NCBI RefSeq assembly: GCF_023922585.1
Contig: NZ_JAMFTN010000017.1
Location: forward strand, 68,659-132,658
Reading direction: 5' to 3'
DNA length: 64,000 bases
Source: Aliidiomarina quisquiliarum
Lineage (GTDB): Bacteria; Pseudomonadota; Gammaproteobacteria; Enterobacterales; Alteromonadaceae
In this document: positions 1 to 7,757 of the stretch, piece after piece
Numbering within the stretch: position 1 is the stretch's first letter
Layout of the letters: every line of letters begins with the position of its first letter
Notes under the pieces: model-generated
What the model was told of the DNA's origin: nothing
Databases searched by the model: none
The model's input: only the letters and a program-made list of their open reading frames with translations
Translations under genes and position numbers: made by a program

Positions 1-1895
1 GCTTGCCAGACATTGTCGGTGTAGAGCTAAAGGGGAAACTAAACCCAGGCATTACCGGTACCGACCTAGTACTGTCAATTACCGAGTTCTTGCGTCGCGA
101 ACGAGTTGTAGGTGCTTACCTTGAGTTTTATGGTGAAGGCGCCGATGCCTTAACCATTGGCGACCGTGCCACTATTTCGAACATGACACCAGAATACGGT
201 GCCACCGCGGCCATGTTCTATATCGATGACCAAACCATTGATTATTTGAAGCTTACCGGTCGTGACGACAAGCAGGTTGCTTTAGTTGAAAAGTTCGCTA
301 AGCATACGGGCTTGTGGTCGAGCGCTATGACAGGTGCAGAGTACGAGCGCGTACTTACTTTCGACATGACCAAAGTAACCCGTAGCCTTGCAGGGCCTTC
401 GAACCCGCATGCGTTATTACCTTCGTCGGAATTGGCTGCTCGTGGTATTTCAGGTGTGGTTGAAAATGAAGAAGGCTTAATGCCCGACGGCGCCTGTATT
501 ATTGCTGCTATCACTAGCTGTACCAATACCAGTAACCCACGCAACATGGTGGCCGCAGGTTTAATTGCTCGCAACGCTAACAAGTTAGGCTTAACTCGTA
601 AGCCATGGGTGAAAACTTCGCTGGCGCCGGGCTCTAAAACCGTAACCATGTACTTAGAAGAAGCTGGTTTAATGCCAGAACTTGAACAATTAGGTTTTGG
701 CTTAGTAGGCTATGCTTGTACTACTTGTAACGGTATGAGTGGCGCACTCGACCCAGCCATTGAAAAAGAGTTGATAGAGCGTGACTTATACGCCACTGCC
801 GTTCTTTCGGGGAACCGTAACTTCGACGGCCGTATTCACCCTTATGCAAAAAATGCTTTCTTGGCATCACCGCCATTAGTGGTGGCTTACGCCATTGCCG
901 GCACCATTCGGTTTGATATTGAAAAAGACGCCCTTGGTTTCGATAAAGACGGTAACCCAATTACCTTGAAAGACATTTGGCCAGACGACGCGGAAATCGA
1001 CGCCATTGTGAAAGCAAGCGTGAAGCCAGAACAGTTCCGTACCGTGTACGACCCCATGTTCAACTTGTCGGTTGATTACGGTGAGCAAATTAGCCCCTTG
1101 TACGACTGGCGCCCAAACAGCACCTATATTCGTCGCCCGCCGTATTGGGAAGGTGCTTTAGCGGGTGAGCGCACCATGACAGGCATGCGCCCATTAGCTG
1201 TGCTGGGTGACAACATTACCACCGACCATTTGTCGCCTTCGAACGCCATTATGCTCGACAGTGCCGCGGGTGAATATCTTGCTTCAATGGGTGTACCGGA
1301 AGAAGACTTTAACTCGTACGCTACCCACCGTGGCGACCACTTAACCGCGCAGCGCGCCACCTTTGCTAACCCGAAACTATTTAATGAAATGGTGCTCGAC
1401 GAAGCGGGTAACGTGAAGCAAGGATCTTTAGCACGTATTGAGCCTGCCGGTAATGTAGTACGCATGTGGGAAGCCATTGAGCACTACATGGAAGCCAAGC
1501 AGCCACTGATTATTGTAGCGGGCGCTGACTATGGCCAGGGCTCTTCCCGCGACTGGGCCGCCAAAGGTGTACGCTTAGCCGGTGTTGAAGTGATAGCTGC
1601 AGAAGGCTTTGAGCGTATTCACCGCACCAACCTGCTTGGTATGGGGGTGCTGCCTGTTGAATTTGAACCCGGCACCACGCGTAAAACCTTAGCGATTGAC
1701 GGTACTGAAACCTTTGATATTAAAGGCACGCCAGATGCCGGCAACACCTTAACCTTAGTGATTAACCGTACTAACGGTGAAGTGGTTGAAGTGCCAGTGA
1801 AGTGCCGCTTAGACACGGCTGAAGAAGTGAGTATTTATAATGCCGGCGGTGTTTTACAACGCTTCGCACAAGACTTCTTAGAAGGCCAGGTATAA
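1..1895 (+). CDS. acnD: 2-methylcitrate dehydratase, Fe/S-dependent (AcnD), 5'-truncated by window edge
   Basis: This is the C-terminal part (about 631 residues) of an aconitase-family protein; family members are about 865 residues, so the start lies left of the window. The cluster cysteines are visible in SCTNTSNP (near 515-535) and GYACTTCNG (near 708-735). The swivel-domain signature GQGSSRDWAAKG lies near 1537-1570. AcnD dehydrates 2-methylcitrate to 2-methylaconitate in the propionate-degrading methylcitrate cycle. The prpF gene starts 17 bp downstream, which separates AcnD from housekeeping AcnA. prpB and prpC would be expected upstream, outside the window. The reading frame is open to base 1. 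Confidence 0.93.
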   Translation, partial: LPDIVGVELKGKLNPGITGTDLVLSITEFLRRERVVGAYLEFYGEGADALTIGDRATISNMTPEYGATAAMFYIDDQTIDYLKLTGRDDKQVALVEKFAKHTGLWSSAMTGAEYERVLTFDMTKVTRSLAGPSNPHALLPSSELAARGISGVVENEEGLMPDGACIIAAITSCTNTSNPRNMVAAGLIARNANKLGLTRKPWVKTSLAPGSKTVTMYLEEAGLMPELEQLGFGLVGYACTTCNGMSGALDPAIEKELIERDLYATAVLSGNRNFDGRIHPYAKNAFLASPPLVVAYAIAGTIRFDIEKDALGFDKDGNPITLKDIWPDDAEIDAIVKASVKPEQFRTVYDPMFNLSVDYGEQISPLYDWRPNSTYIRRPPYWEGALAGERTMTGMRPLAVLGDNITTDHLSPSNAIMLDSAAGEYLASMGVPEEDFNSYATHRGDHLTAQRATFANPKLFNEMVLDEAGNVKQGSLARIEPAGNVVRMWEAIEHYMEAKQPLIIVAGADYGQGSSRDWAAKGVRLAGVEVIAAEGFERIHRTNLLGMGVLPVEFEPGTTRKTLAIDGTETFDIKGTPDAGNTLTLVINRTNGEVVEVPVKCRLDTAEEVSIYNAGGVLQRFAQDFLEGQV

Positions 1896-1912
1896 GTGGT
1901 GAAAGGACATAT

Positions 1913-3091
1913 ATGATACATAAACCACAACTTAAAATACCCGCCACCTATATGCGTGGCGGTACCAGTAAAGGCGTATTCTTTCGCTTAAATGATTTGC
2001 CTGAAAATGCGCAACAACCTGGCGCTGCCCGCGATGCATTACTGCTGCGGGTGGTGGGTAGCCCAGATCCATACGGTAAACATACCGACGGTATGGGCGG
2101 CGCCACCTCAAGTACCAGTAAAGTGGTGATTATGTCGAAAAGCAGCCAGCCAGATCACGACGTTGATTATCTGTTTGGCCAAGTAGCCATCGACAAACCC
2201 TTTATTGATTGGAGTGGTAACTGCGGCAATTTAACCTCTGCCGTTGGCTCTTTTGCTGTGGCGGCGGGCTTAATTGACCTTCGACGTGTACCAGAACATG
2301 GCACCGCTGTGGTACGTATTTGGCAGGCTAATATTCAAAAAACCATTATTGCCCATGTACCTATTACCAATGGCCAGGTGCAAGAAACCGGTGACTTTGA
2401 ACTCGACGGGGTAACCTTTCCCGCCGCCGAAGTCCCCATTGAGTTTGTGGACCCAGCCGACGGTGAAGGCGCCATGTTCCCTACCGGTAACTTAGTAGAC
2501 GACCTTGAAGTTCCTGGGGTAGGCACCTTTAAAGCCACGCTGATTAATGCCGGCATTCCGACTATTTTTGTTAATGCGGCCGACATTGGTTACACCGGAA
2601 CGGAGCTGCAAGAAGCCATTAATGAAGACGCCAAAGCGCTGGCTATGTTTGAAACCATTCGTGCCTATGGCGCAGTAAAAATGGGCCTTATCAGCGACAT
2701 TAAAGAAGCTGAAGCACGCCAACATACGCCAAAAATAGCCTTTGTTGCACCACCGGCAAGTTATACCTCGTCGAGTGGTAAAGCAGTGCAAGCAAGTGAT
2801 ATCGACTTGCTCGTGCGCGCACTTTCCATGGGTAAGTTACACCACGCCATGATGGGCACAGCCGCCGTTGCTATTGGCACCGCTGCCGCCATTCCAGGTA
2901 CCTTGGTCAACTTAGCCGCAGGGGGTGGTGAACGCAGCATGGTAAACTTTGGTCACCCTTCAGGCACCTTACGGGTTGGCGCAGAAGCCAAGCTGGTTGA
3001 AGGTAACTGGGTGGTGGAAAAAGCCATTATGAGCCGCAGCGCGCGGATATTGATGGAAGGTTGGGTGCGCGTACCCGAGCCTGAGCTCTAG
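1913..3091 (+). CDS. prpF: 2-methylaconitate cis-trans isomerase PrpF
   Basis: This 392-residue protein matches the PrpF/DUF453 family in length and sequence. The N-terminal motif TYMRGGTSKGVFF and the block WSGNCGNLTSAVG are characteristic. By alignment from memory with the Shewanella enzyme, the catalytic pair would be Lys70 (SSTSK) and Cys104 (GNCGN). PrpF isomerises the 2-methylaconitate made by AcnD so that ordinary aconitase can hydrate it. An AAGGA-type ribosome site precedes the ATG, and the gene follows acnD by 17 bp, so the two are co-transcribed. A strong terminator follows at 3131-3164 and probably ends the methylcitrate operon. Confidence 0.93.
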   Translation: MIHKPQLKIPATYMRGGTSKGVFFRLNDLPENAQQPGAARDALLLRVVGSPDPYGKHTDGMGGATSSTSKVVIMSKSSQPDHDVDYLFGQVAIDKPFIDWSGNCGNLTSAVGSFAVAAGLIDLRRVPEHGTAVVRIWQANIQKTIIAHVPITNGQVQETGDFELDGVTFPAAEVPIEFVDPADGEGAMFPTGNLVDDLEVPGVGTFKATLINAGIPTIFVNAADIGYTGTELQEAINEDAKALAMFETIRAYGAVKMGLISDIKEAEARQHTPKIAFVAPPASYTSSSGKAVQASDIDLLVRALSMGKLHHAMMGTAAVAIGTAAAIPGTLVNLAAGGGERSMVNFGHPSGTLRVGAEAKLVEGNWVVEKAIMSRSARILMEGWVRVPEPEL

Positions 3092-3130
3092 CTGAATGTA
3101 AGCACAACGCACGTTGTAGGCATGTTAATG

Positions 3131-3164
3131 AAATCGACACATTCATAGGGTGTGTCGATTTTTT
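3131..3164 (+). terminator. Rho-independent terminator after prpF
   Basis: A perfect 11-bp stem, AAATCGACACA (3131-3141) pairing with TGTGTCGATTT (3151-3161), has a 9-nt loop and is followed by a run of six T at 3159-3164. It lies 40 bp after the prpF stop and separates the methylcitrate operon from the toxin-antitoxin pair. Confidence 0.88.
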
Positions 3165-3199
3165 GCTTTCTGTTCGACATTGAACTGCTATAAACAAGT

Positions 3200-3218
3200 G
3201 GTATGATATTATCATACC
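3200..3218. promoter_or_regulatory. Palindromic operator upstream of the parDE-like operon
   Basis: The 19-nt sequence GGTATGATATTATCATACC is a perfect 9-bp inverted repeat around a single T. It overlaps TA-rich, -10-like sequence 22 bp upstream of the antitoxin ATG. ParD-type antitoxins with ribbon-helix-helix folds bind such palindromes to repress their own operon. The repeat is read directly; its role as an autoregulatory operator is inferred. Confidence 0.65.
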
Positions 3219-3239
3219 CTCTGATTTAGGAGTGCTATA

Positions 3240-3491
3240 ATGAGCATGCAACGCAAAACTATTACCCTTACTGAACAGCAAGACGACTGGGTGAAAGGCC
3301 AGGTTGAAAGCGGCCATTTTGGAAATGATAGTGAATATATTCGCCATCTGATTCGCAGAGATCAGCAAGCTAAAGAGCGTCTTACCATGCTGCAGCGGGC
3401 CCTTACTGAAGGCGAGGCTAGCGGTAAACCCAAGCCGCTCGATATATCTGCTATTAAAGCGGCTGGGCGTAAAAAAGTGAAGGGCGATTAG
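3240..3491 (+). CDS. ParD-family antitoxin (ribbon-helix-helix)
   Basis: This 83-residue protein starts at an ATG 7 nt after TAGGAG (3227-3232). The N-terminal stretch KTITLTEQQDDWVKGQV followed by GNDSEYIRHLIRRDQ is the typical ParD ribbon-helix-helix DNA-binding part. The C-terminal half is charged and probably disordered until it binds the toxin. The toxin gene starts 2 bp after the stop, a standard type II arrangement. It should neutralise the ParE-like toxin and repress the operon through the palindrome at 3200-3218. Confidence 0.85.
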   Translation: MSMQRKTITLTEQQDDWVKGQVESGHFGNDSEYIRHLIRRDQQAKERLTMLQRALTEGEASGKPKPLDISAIKAAGRKKVKGD

Positions 3492-3493
3492 TA

Positions 3494-3787
3494 GTGAGCA
3501 CGCTGACTATTACGCCAAAGGCGGAATCAGATCTTGTTGGAATTTGGGTATATACCTGCGAAAAATGGAGTGCTGAGCAGGCAGATAAATATTTAGATCA
3601 GCTAGAAGTAGGAATGAAACAACTGTTAGAGCACCCGGAGCTTGGCACAAACTATGAACATGCTCGTGCGGGGTACCGTAAACTTCAGGTGGAACAACAT
3701 GCGGTATTTTATCAAGTACAAGGCAAACATGTGATTGTTGTGCGTGTGTTGCATGAAGAAATGGATGCGCCTTTAAGACTGTTTTGA
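3494..3787 (+). CDS. ParE/RelE-superfamily toxin
   Basis: This 97-residue protein starts at GTG, 2 bp after the antitoxin stop. The beginning (LTITPKAESDLVGIWVYT), the block ELGTNYEHARAGYRKLQVEQHAVFYQV and the ending VVRVLHEEMD follow the ParE pattern. In that pattern the helical hairpin is followed by an Arg-rich sheet and a final His-Glu-Met-Asp. ParE toxins poison DNA gyrase, whereas related RelE folds cleave mRNA; the resemblance here is to ParE. The frame is intact, so the pair may be functional. Confidence 0.85.
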   Translation: MSTLTITPKAESDLVGIWVYTCEKWSAEQADKYLDQLEVGMKQLLEHPELGTNYEHARAGYRKLQVEQHAVFYQVQGKHVIVVRVLHEEMDAPLRLF

Positions 3788-3907
3788 AAATAATGCTGCA
3801 TTGCTATTGCTATTGCTAATATCATGGGTGTTTTTTAGGTGTAGCCAAAGTAATTTTTTGTTTTATATAGCTGTTCAACTTAGGAATTTATTTAAAAGGG
3901 AAAAGGA

Positions 3908-4447
3908 ATGCCAAACTTTAACATTGGATTTAAATACATTGCACTTTCTGCGCTAGTTACCTTGGGTATAAGTGCTTACGCCCCAGTCTATGCTCAATCT
4001 CAACAGGGCGACAAGGACAGTTTCGTAGGAGTGGGTGTGTACGGTAACGGAAGTTCCAATAACCCATCGGTGGTGTTTAGCGCACCAGTTGGAAGCAAAT
4101 ATAGCATTGAAGGCTCGGCCACTACATTTTTAGACTACCTCGTGCGAGCAAATGGCTATTACCATTTTAATGAGCGTATAAAAGTGGGCTTAGGCGCCGT
4201 GCATTATAAAAGCGGCAACTTTAATGACACAGGTGCACGAATTTCAGCGGGTTATGGTTTGGTGCAAACAGATAAATGGCAAGTAAATGTTTTAGCCGGC
4301 CGCGAATTTGTGCTTGCTGAATCGAATTTTGTTGAACTGCAACTGCGCTATAAATTCACTGACCGACTCAGCGTGTTTTACTATAGCCAATACAACTCAG
4401 GCTACTTAAAAGACGAAGGCAACCTAGGTATTAGCTACAGCTTCTAA
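3908..4447 (+). CDS. Small outer-membrane beta-barrel protein, unknown function
   Basis: This 179-residue protein has a clear signal peptide (residues 1 to about 30, cleavage after VYAQ). The rest alternates hydrophobic and polar residues, with frequent aromatic girdle residues and Gly, and ends in NLGISYSF, whose terminal Phe is typical of barrels recognised by BamA. The length would allow about eight strands. The start follows AAGGGAAAAGGA. No family is recognised with certainty. It stands alone, with about 120 bp on the upstream side and about 200 bp before the next likely start. Membership of the barrel class is inferred from composition and terminus. Confidence 0.7.
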   Translation: MPNFNIGFKYIALSALVTLGISAYAPVYAQSQQGDKDSFVGVGVYGNGSSNNPSVVFSAPVGSKYSIEGSATTFLDYLVRANGYYHFNERIKVGLGAVHYKSGNFNDTGARISAGYGLVQTDKWQVNVLAGREFVLAESNFVELQLRYKFTDRLSVFYYSQYNSGYLKDEGNLGISYSF

Positions 4448-4652
4448 AAATACCAAATTGAATTGAATACTCCAACGTCCTCCCCTTGAGATATTGAACA
4501 CTTCCAAACAAAGCTAAAAGAAGTGGTAACGCTACAGCGTATTGAGTAATCCATTTTTTTACTGGCATAAGCCGCCATTGATTGTTGATTTACTGTTGTT
4601 TAGGTTAGGGTGTTTGTATATAAAAATACAGTCTGAATATTTGGAGGTGGCT

Positions 4653-5078
4653 TTGTTTGGAATTATTAGAAATATTTTAGCTTTGGTTGGGCTGGTTACT
4701 CTTTTAGGGTGGGCTTTCTTTTTCCTATTGTTTGCTCCATGGTTGTTAGACAAGGGGATGCTACGAGTAGGAGATGTAGTTCACTCACCTAACAATGAAT
4801 TTATAGCTGTGTCGTACAAAGACATGGGGGGTGGTGGTGCAGGTTATTGCTATCAGAAAGTCGCCATTCTTAAGTCAGAATCAGAGCTGGGAACGGTTAA
4901 CGATAAGCGAGAATATGTTTTTAATACGGAATGCAGGACTCAAGTAAAACTTGCTTGGAAAGACAGTCAAACAGTCGAAGTTAGCTACACCTCGGGCTCG
5001 CCTAAATATATCAGTGTAGAAATGTATTCGTCTGCGCAGAATGGAGCTGTGAATGTACGTTATGTGCATAAGTTATAG
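4653..5078 (+). CDS. Small membrane-anchored protein, unknown function (DUF5412-like features)
   Basis: The frame is open from 4542, but the best start is TTG at 4653, 5 nt after GGAGG (4643-4647), giving 141 residues. One strong transmembrane helix (about residues 7-31, rich in Leu and Phe) is followed by an external domain. The SPNNEFIAVSYKDMGGGGAG block there resembles the SPDGKY pattern of DUF5412-type proteins. Two external Cys (in AGYCYQ and NTECR) could form a disulfide. Base composition is more AT-rich than in neighbouring core genes, and it lies in an accessory patch between an orphan barrel gene and a toxin remnant. Function is unknown. Confidence 0.55.
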   Translation: MFGIIRNILALVGLVTLLGWAFFFLLFAPWLLDKGMLRVGDVVHSPNNEFIAVSYKDMGGGGAGYCYQKVAILKSESELGTVNDKREYVFNTECRTQVKLAWKDSQTVEVSYTSGSPKYISVEMYSSAQNGAVNVRYVHKL

Positions 5079-5105
5079 AATTGACGTGGTAGGCATGAAA
5101 AGCAA

Positions 5106-5350
5106 CTAAGTACTGCGTTTAATGTCACGATAAAAATTCTTATGTGAGCCAAGCGCCATTAATACGAGTGTTAGCGTACCCTCGTTATAGCTATACCCTA
5201 ATAACGTAAGCTGCTTGTTCATTTTAAATTTGTGCACCCCCAGAAAAGATAAGTCACCTTTCTTTTGTTCACCAAGTTGCCACAAAAAATGGGTGTTAAA
5301 CCATTGTTTGTGAAAAGAACCAATTTTAGTGTAATAGTATGGGTGACAAC
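5106..5350 (-). pseudogene. Remnant of a RelE/ParE-superfamily toxin gene
   Basis: On the minus strand an open frame of about 80 codons ends at 5106. It encodes GDLSFLGVHKFKMNKQLTLL and then LTLVLMALGSHKNFYRDIKR before the stop. The ending ALGSH-NFYRD-K is, from memory, typical of a family of type II toxins related to ParE/RelE. No ATG, GTG or TTG with a ribosome site is found where the N-terminus should be, and a stop (TAA) closes the frame about 10 codons upstream, so the 5' part is missing. No antitoxin follows. The family assignment is moderately sure; that the gene is truncated is clear from the sequence. It fills most of the gap between 5079 and 5378. Confidence 0.5.
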
Positions 5351-5380
5351 ATAATTATAAAGTAACAGGGAGTCACCCAT
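5339..5380. promoter_or_regulatory. Inverted repeat spanning the start of the acyl-CoA ligase gene
   Basis: ATGGGTGAC (5339-5347) and GTCACCCAT (5372-5380) are perfect 9-bp inverted arms. Their starts are 33 bp apart, about three turns of DNA, and the right arm covers the first two bases of the start codon at 5379. The interval holds an AT-rich TTATAAA that could be a -10 box. It could be a split operator or, if transcription starts further upstream, an mRNA hairpin over the start codon. Only the repeat itself is certain. Confidence 0.45.
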
Positions 5381-6998
5381 GCTAGGACAAATGATGCCAT
5401 ACCAGCTGACCATTCAGTCGGTTATTCGCCACGCCAGTCGGTTATTTAGCGATACGGAAATTGTTTCGGTTACAGCAGATCACCCACAGCATCGCTACAC
5501 CTTAGGCGATGCATTAGAGCGCGCCGCTCAGTTAGCCAATGCGTTTAAAAGCATTGGACTTAAAAGTGGCGATCGGGTGGCTACTATTGCTTGGAACGAC
5601 TTCCGCCACTTTGAATTGTATTTTGGCATTAGTGGTTATGGCGCTGTCACCCATACGATTAACCCGCGATTACACCCGGAACAACTGATTTTTATCATGA
5701 ATGACGCCAGCGACAAGGTGTTGTTTATTGATTCGATGTTTGTGCCTTTAATTGACGCCATACGGCCACAGTTAAAAACCGTGGAACATATTATTGTGAT
5801 GACGTCTGACGCAGCAGCCGTTGGCGAGTACCTAATGTATGAAGACTTTATAGCGGCGCAACCAAATACCTACCCATGGCCGGAAGACACTGACGAAAAC
5901 CAAGCAGCAGCTCTGTGCTACACCTCGGGTACCACGGGCAACCCTAAAGGAGTGCTGTATTCACATCGCACTATGTTGTTACATGCCATGTCGCTGAGCC
6001 AACCAGATGCGTTAGGTATGGGCCGAAACTCGGTTATTTTACCCGTAGTGCCTATGTTCCATATTAATGCTTGGAGCATTCCCTTTGTGTGCGCCATGGT
6101 GGGTACCAAAATAGTGTTCCCTGGCCCGAAGGTAATGGACTTTGAAGCGTTAACAGACATGCTTATTGCTGAAAAAGTGACGCTAACTGCTGGTGTACCA
6201 ACAGTTTGGGCAGGTATGGCGCAGTATTTACAGAAGTCGGGTAAACAATTGCCGCACTTAGAGCGTATGGTGTTTGGTGGCACCGCTTGCCCACCTTACT
6301 TACTTGATTACTACACCAAAGAGCACAACATTAATGTTATCCATGCGTGGGGCATGACCGAAACCAGCCCGCTGGGTACGTGCAATACGGTATTGCCGAT
6401 GGCTGCAACAAGTTGGAGTGCCGAAGCGCAGCGCGCGCAACGCTTAAAGCAAGGCTACCCAGTGTTTGGCGTTGAACTTAAAATAGTGGATGACGCCGGA
6501 GCAGAACTGCCATGGGACGGTAAAACCCAAGGTTATTTGTATATTCGCGGGCTGTGGGTGTGCGATGGCTACTTTAACCAACCCGACAGCCGTGGTAACG
6601 ACTGGTTTAATACGGGCGACATCGCCGTGATCGATCAATATGGCTGCATGCGTATTATGGACCGCGCCAAAGATTTGGTGAAGTCAGGCGGTGAGTGGAT
6701 TAGCTCGAGCGATATTGAAAACATAGTGCAGGGCCACCCCGATATATTACAGGCGGCGGTGATTGCTACCGCGCACCCGAAGTGGGACGAGCGACCGTTA
6801 TTGATTGTGGTGCCCAAGGAAGGTGTGCAGGTTAAAGGTGAAGAATTGTTGAAGTACTTAGAAGGGAAAGTAGCCACCTGGTGGATACCCGACGATGTAC
6901 TTTTTGCAGAATCGCTGCCTATTAATGCCACGGGTAAAGTACAAAAGAACGATTTGCGAGATATTTACAAAGATTATCGTCACGCCGACTTTGGTTAG
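5379..6998 (+). CDS. Medium/long-chain acyl-CoA ligase (AlkK/DmdB-like, ANL superfamily)
   Basis: This 539-residue AMP-forming ligase has the P-loop YTSGTTGNPKG at residues 181-191, the adenine-binding block HAWGMTETSPLG at about 322-333, the hinge region with NTGDIA, and the catalytic lysine in NATGKVQKND (Lys520). Length and motifs match the AlkK-type fatty-acid ligases, a group that also includes DmdB methylmercaptopropionate-CoA ligase. The enzyme activates a carboxylic acid to its CoA ester via acyl-AMP. The substrate cannot be read from the sequence. The start follows CAGGGAG. The gene stands alone, with an inverted repeat over its start that may control it. Confidence 0.85.
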   Translation: MLGQMMPYQLTIQSVIRHASRLFSDTEIVSVTADHPQHRYTLGDALERAAQLANAFKSIGLKSGDRVATIAWNDFRHFELYFGISGYGAVTHTINPRLHPEQLIFIMNDASDKVLFIDSMFVPLIDAIRPQLKTVEHIIVMTSDAAAVGEYLMYEDFIAAQPNTYPWPEDTDENQAAALCYTSGTTGNPKGVLYSHRTMLLHAMSLSQPDALGMGRNSVILPVVPMFHINAWSIPFVCAMVGTKIVFPGPKVMDFEALTDMLIAEKVTLTAGVPTVWAGMAQYLQKSGKQLPHLERMVFGGTACPPYLLDYYTKEHNINVIHAWGMTETSPLGTCNTVLPMAATSWSAEAQRAQRLKQGYPVFGVELKIVDDAGAELPWDGKTQGYLYIRGLWVCDGYFNQPDSRGNDWFNTGDIAVIDQYGCMRIMDRAKDLVKSGGEWISSSDIENIVQGHPDILQAAVIATAHPKWDERPLLIVVPKEGVQVKGEELLKYLEGKVATWWIPDDVLFAESLPINATGKVQKNDLRDIYKDYRHADFG

Positions 6999-7023
6999 TA
7001 GTAGCATTTCCAAACCAATCAAG

Positions 7024-7045
7024 TATAATGAGAATCATTCTCATT
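7024..7045 (+). promoter_or_regulatory. Fur box overlapping the promoter of the DUF6746-like gene
   Basis: AATGAGAATCATTCTCATT (7027-7045) is a perfect 9-1-9 palindrome containing the 7-1-7 Fur core TGAGAAT-C-ATTCTCA. A consensus -10 box, TATAAT, at 7024-7029 overlaps its left edge. The -35 region is weak. Fur with iron would cover the -10 box, so the gene at 7076 should be repressed by iron and induced by starvation. Confidence 0.85.
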
Positions 7046-7075
7046 TGTAATGGCATCTAAGGTATGGAGAAAAAA

Positions 7076-7483
7076 ATGAAATTAACATCTGCAGTAGCAA
7101 TCGTGGCACTGGTGAGCACCTTATTTATGAACCCTGCGTTTATAAAAGATGCAGTTGCCAGCGACGACGATCGGATCTCACATTATAAAGGCGAGGCTTC
7201 ACCAACCCTTGAAGCAGCAGTAAAAAATTTAACGGAGTTTAACCAGAAGCTAGAAGCCATTCTTGCAAGCGATGACATGGATATTCGTAAATTGGCCGAA
7301 ATACACCAGCTTACTTATACGTTAGAAAATGCTTTAGAGCGTCTTGAAGAAGAATTAGAAACCATTGCCGAAACGCTCGAGGAAGTACATATTGGCTCGG
7401 AAACAGGCAAATATGAGCAAGTACGTAAAGCCGGTAAGGAATACCTAGAACAAATACGTAAGTTGTTACCACAAACACAGTAA
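7076..7483 (+). CDS. Small periplasmic protein, DUF6746-like, iron-regulated
   Basis: I chose the ATG at 7076 (135 residues) because GGAG at 7066-7069 is spaced 6 nt from it; an ATG at 7064 would add four residues. Residues 1 to about 27 form a signal peptide (cleavage near AVAS). The mature part is acidic and almost entirely helical, with leucine-spaced Glu-rich segments (LEEELETIAETLEEV) that suggest a helical bundle. It resembles the DUF6746 family of small periplasmic proteins of unknown function. The perfect Fur box in its promoter ties it to iron limitation. It lacks Cys and has few His, so it is unlikely to be a simple metal chelator. Confidence 0.7.
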   Translation: MKLTSAVAIVALVSTLFMNPAFIKDAVASDDDRISHYKGEASPTLEAAVKNLTEFNQKLEAILASDDMDIRKLAEIHQLTYTLENALERLEEELETIAETLEEVHIGSETGKYEQVRKAGKEYLEQIRKLLPQTQ

Positions 7484-7493
7484 TAACCGTTGG

Positions 7494-7757
7494 CGTCATG
7501 CCATGCATTTAACGTCATGCCATGCATTTAACGTCATGCCATGCATGACCTACAGCGGTGGTTGTCAATGGCACCGTAGGTAAGGCATTGCCTTACGTTG
7601 GGATGTTTAACGCCAGGCAATGCATTTAACGGCAGGCAATGCCTTTACGTCATGCCATGCATGACCTACGGCGGTGGTTGTCAATGGCCCCGTAGGTAAG
7701 GCACCGCCTTACGCCGCTCGGTGGTTAACGTCATGCCATGCATGACCTACAGCGGGT
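7494..7757. repeat. REP-like palindromic repeat cluster between convergent genes
   Basis: A 19-bp unit, CGTCATGCCATGCATTTAA, occurs in tandem at 7494-7512 and 7513-7531. A related 66-bp unit beginning CGTCATGCCATGCATGAC occurs at 7532-7597 and 7648-7713, and a partial third copy starts at 7729. Diverged 19-bp units lie at about 7611-7646. Each 66-bp unit can fold into an imperfect hairpin (ACCTAC...GTAGGT with inner CGGTG...CACCG) followed by GTAAGGCATTGCCTTAC, a perfect palindrome. The cluster fills the space between a plus-strand and a minus-strand gene and may act as a bidirectional terminator. The last copy supplies the stop codon of the kinase gene. Confidence 0.85.

Noticed and set aside
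4490-4552. A short open frame reading DIEHFQTKLKEVVTLQRIE before a stop, upstream of the small membrane protein
   Set aside because: It looks coding-like and could be the tail of a lost gene, but it is only 20 codons, begins right after a stop and has no recognisable family, so I do not call it.
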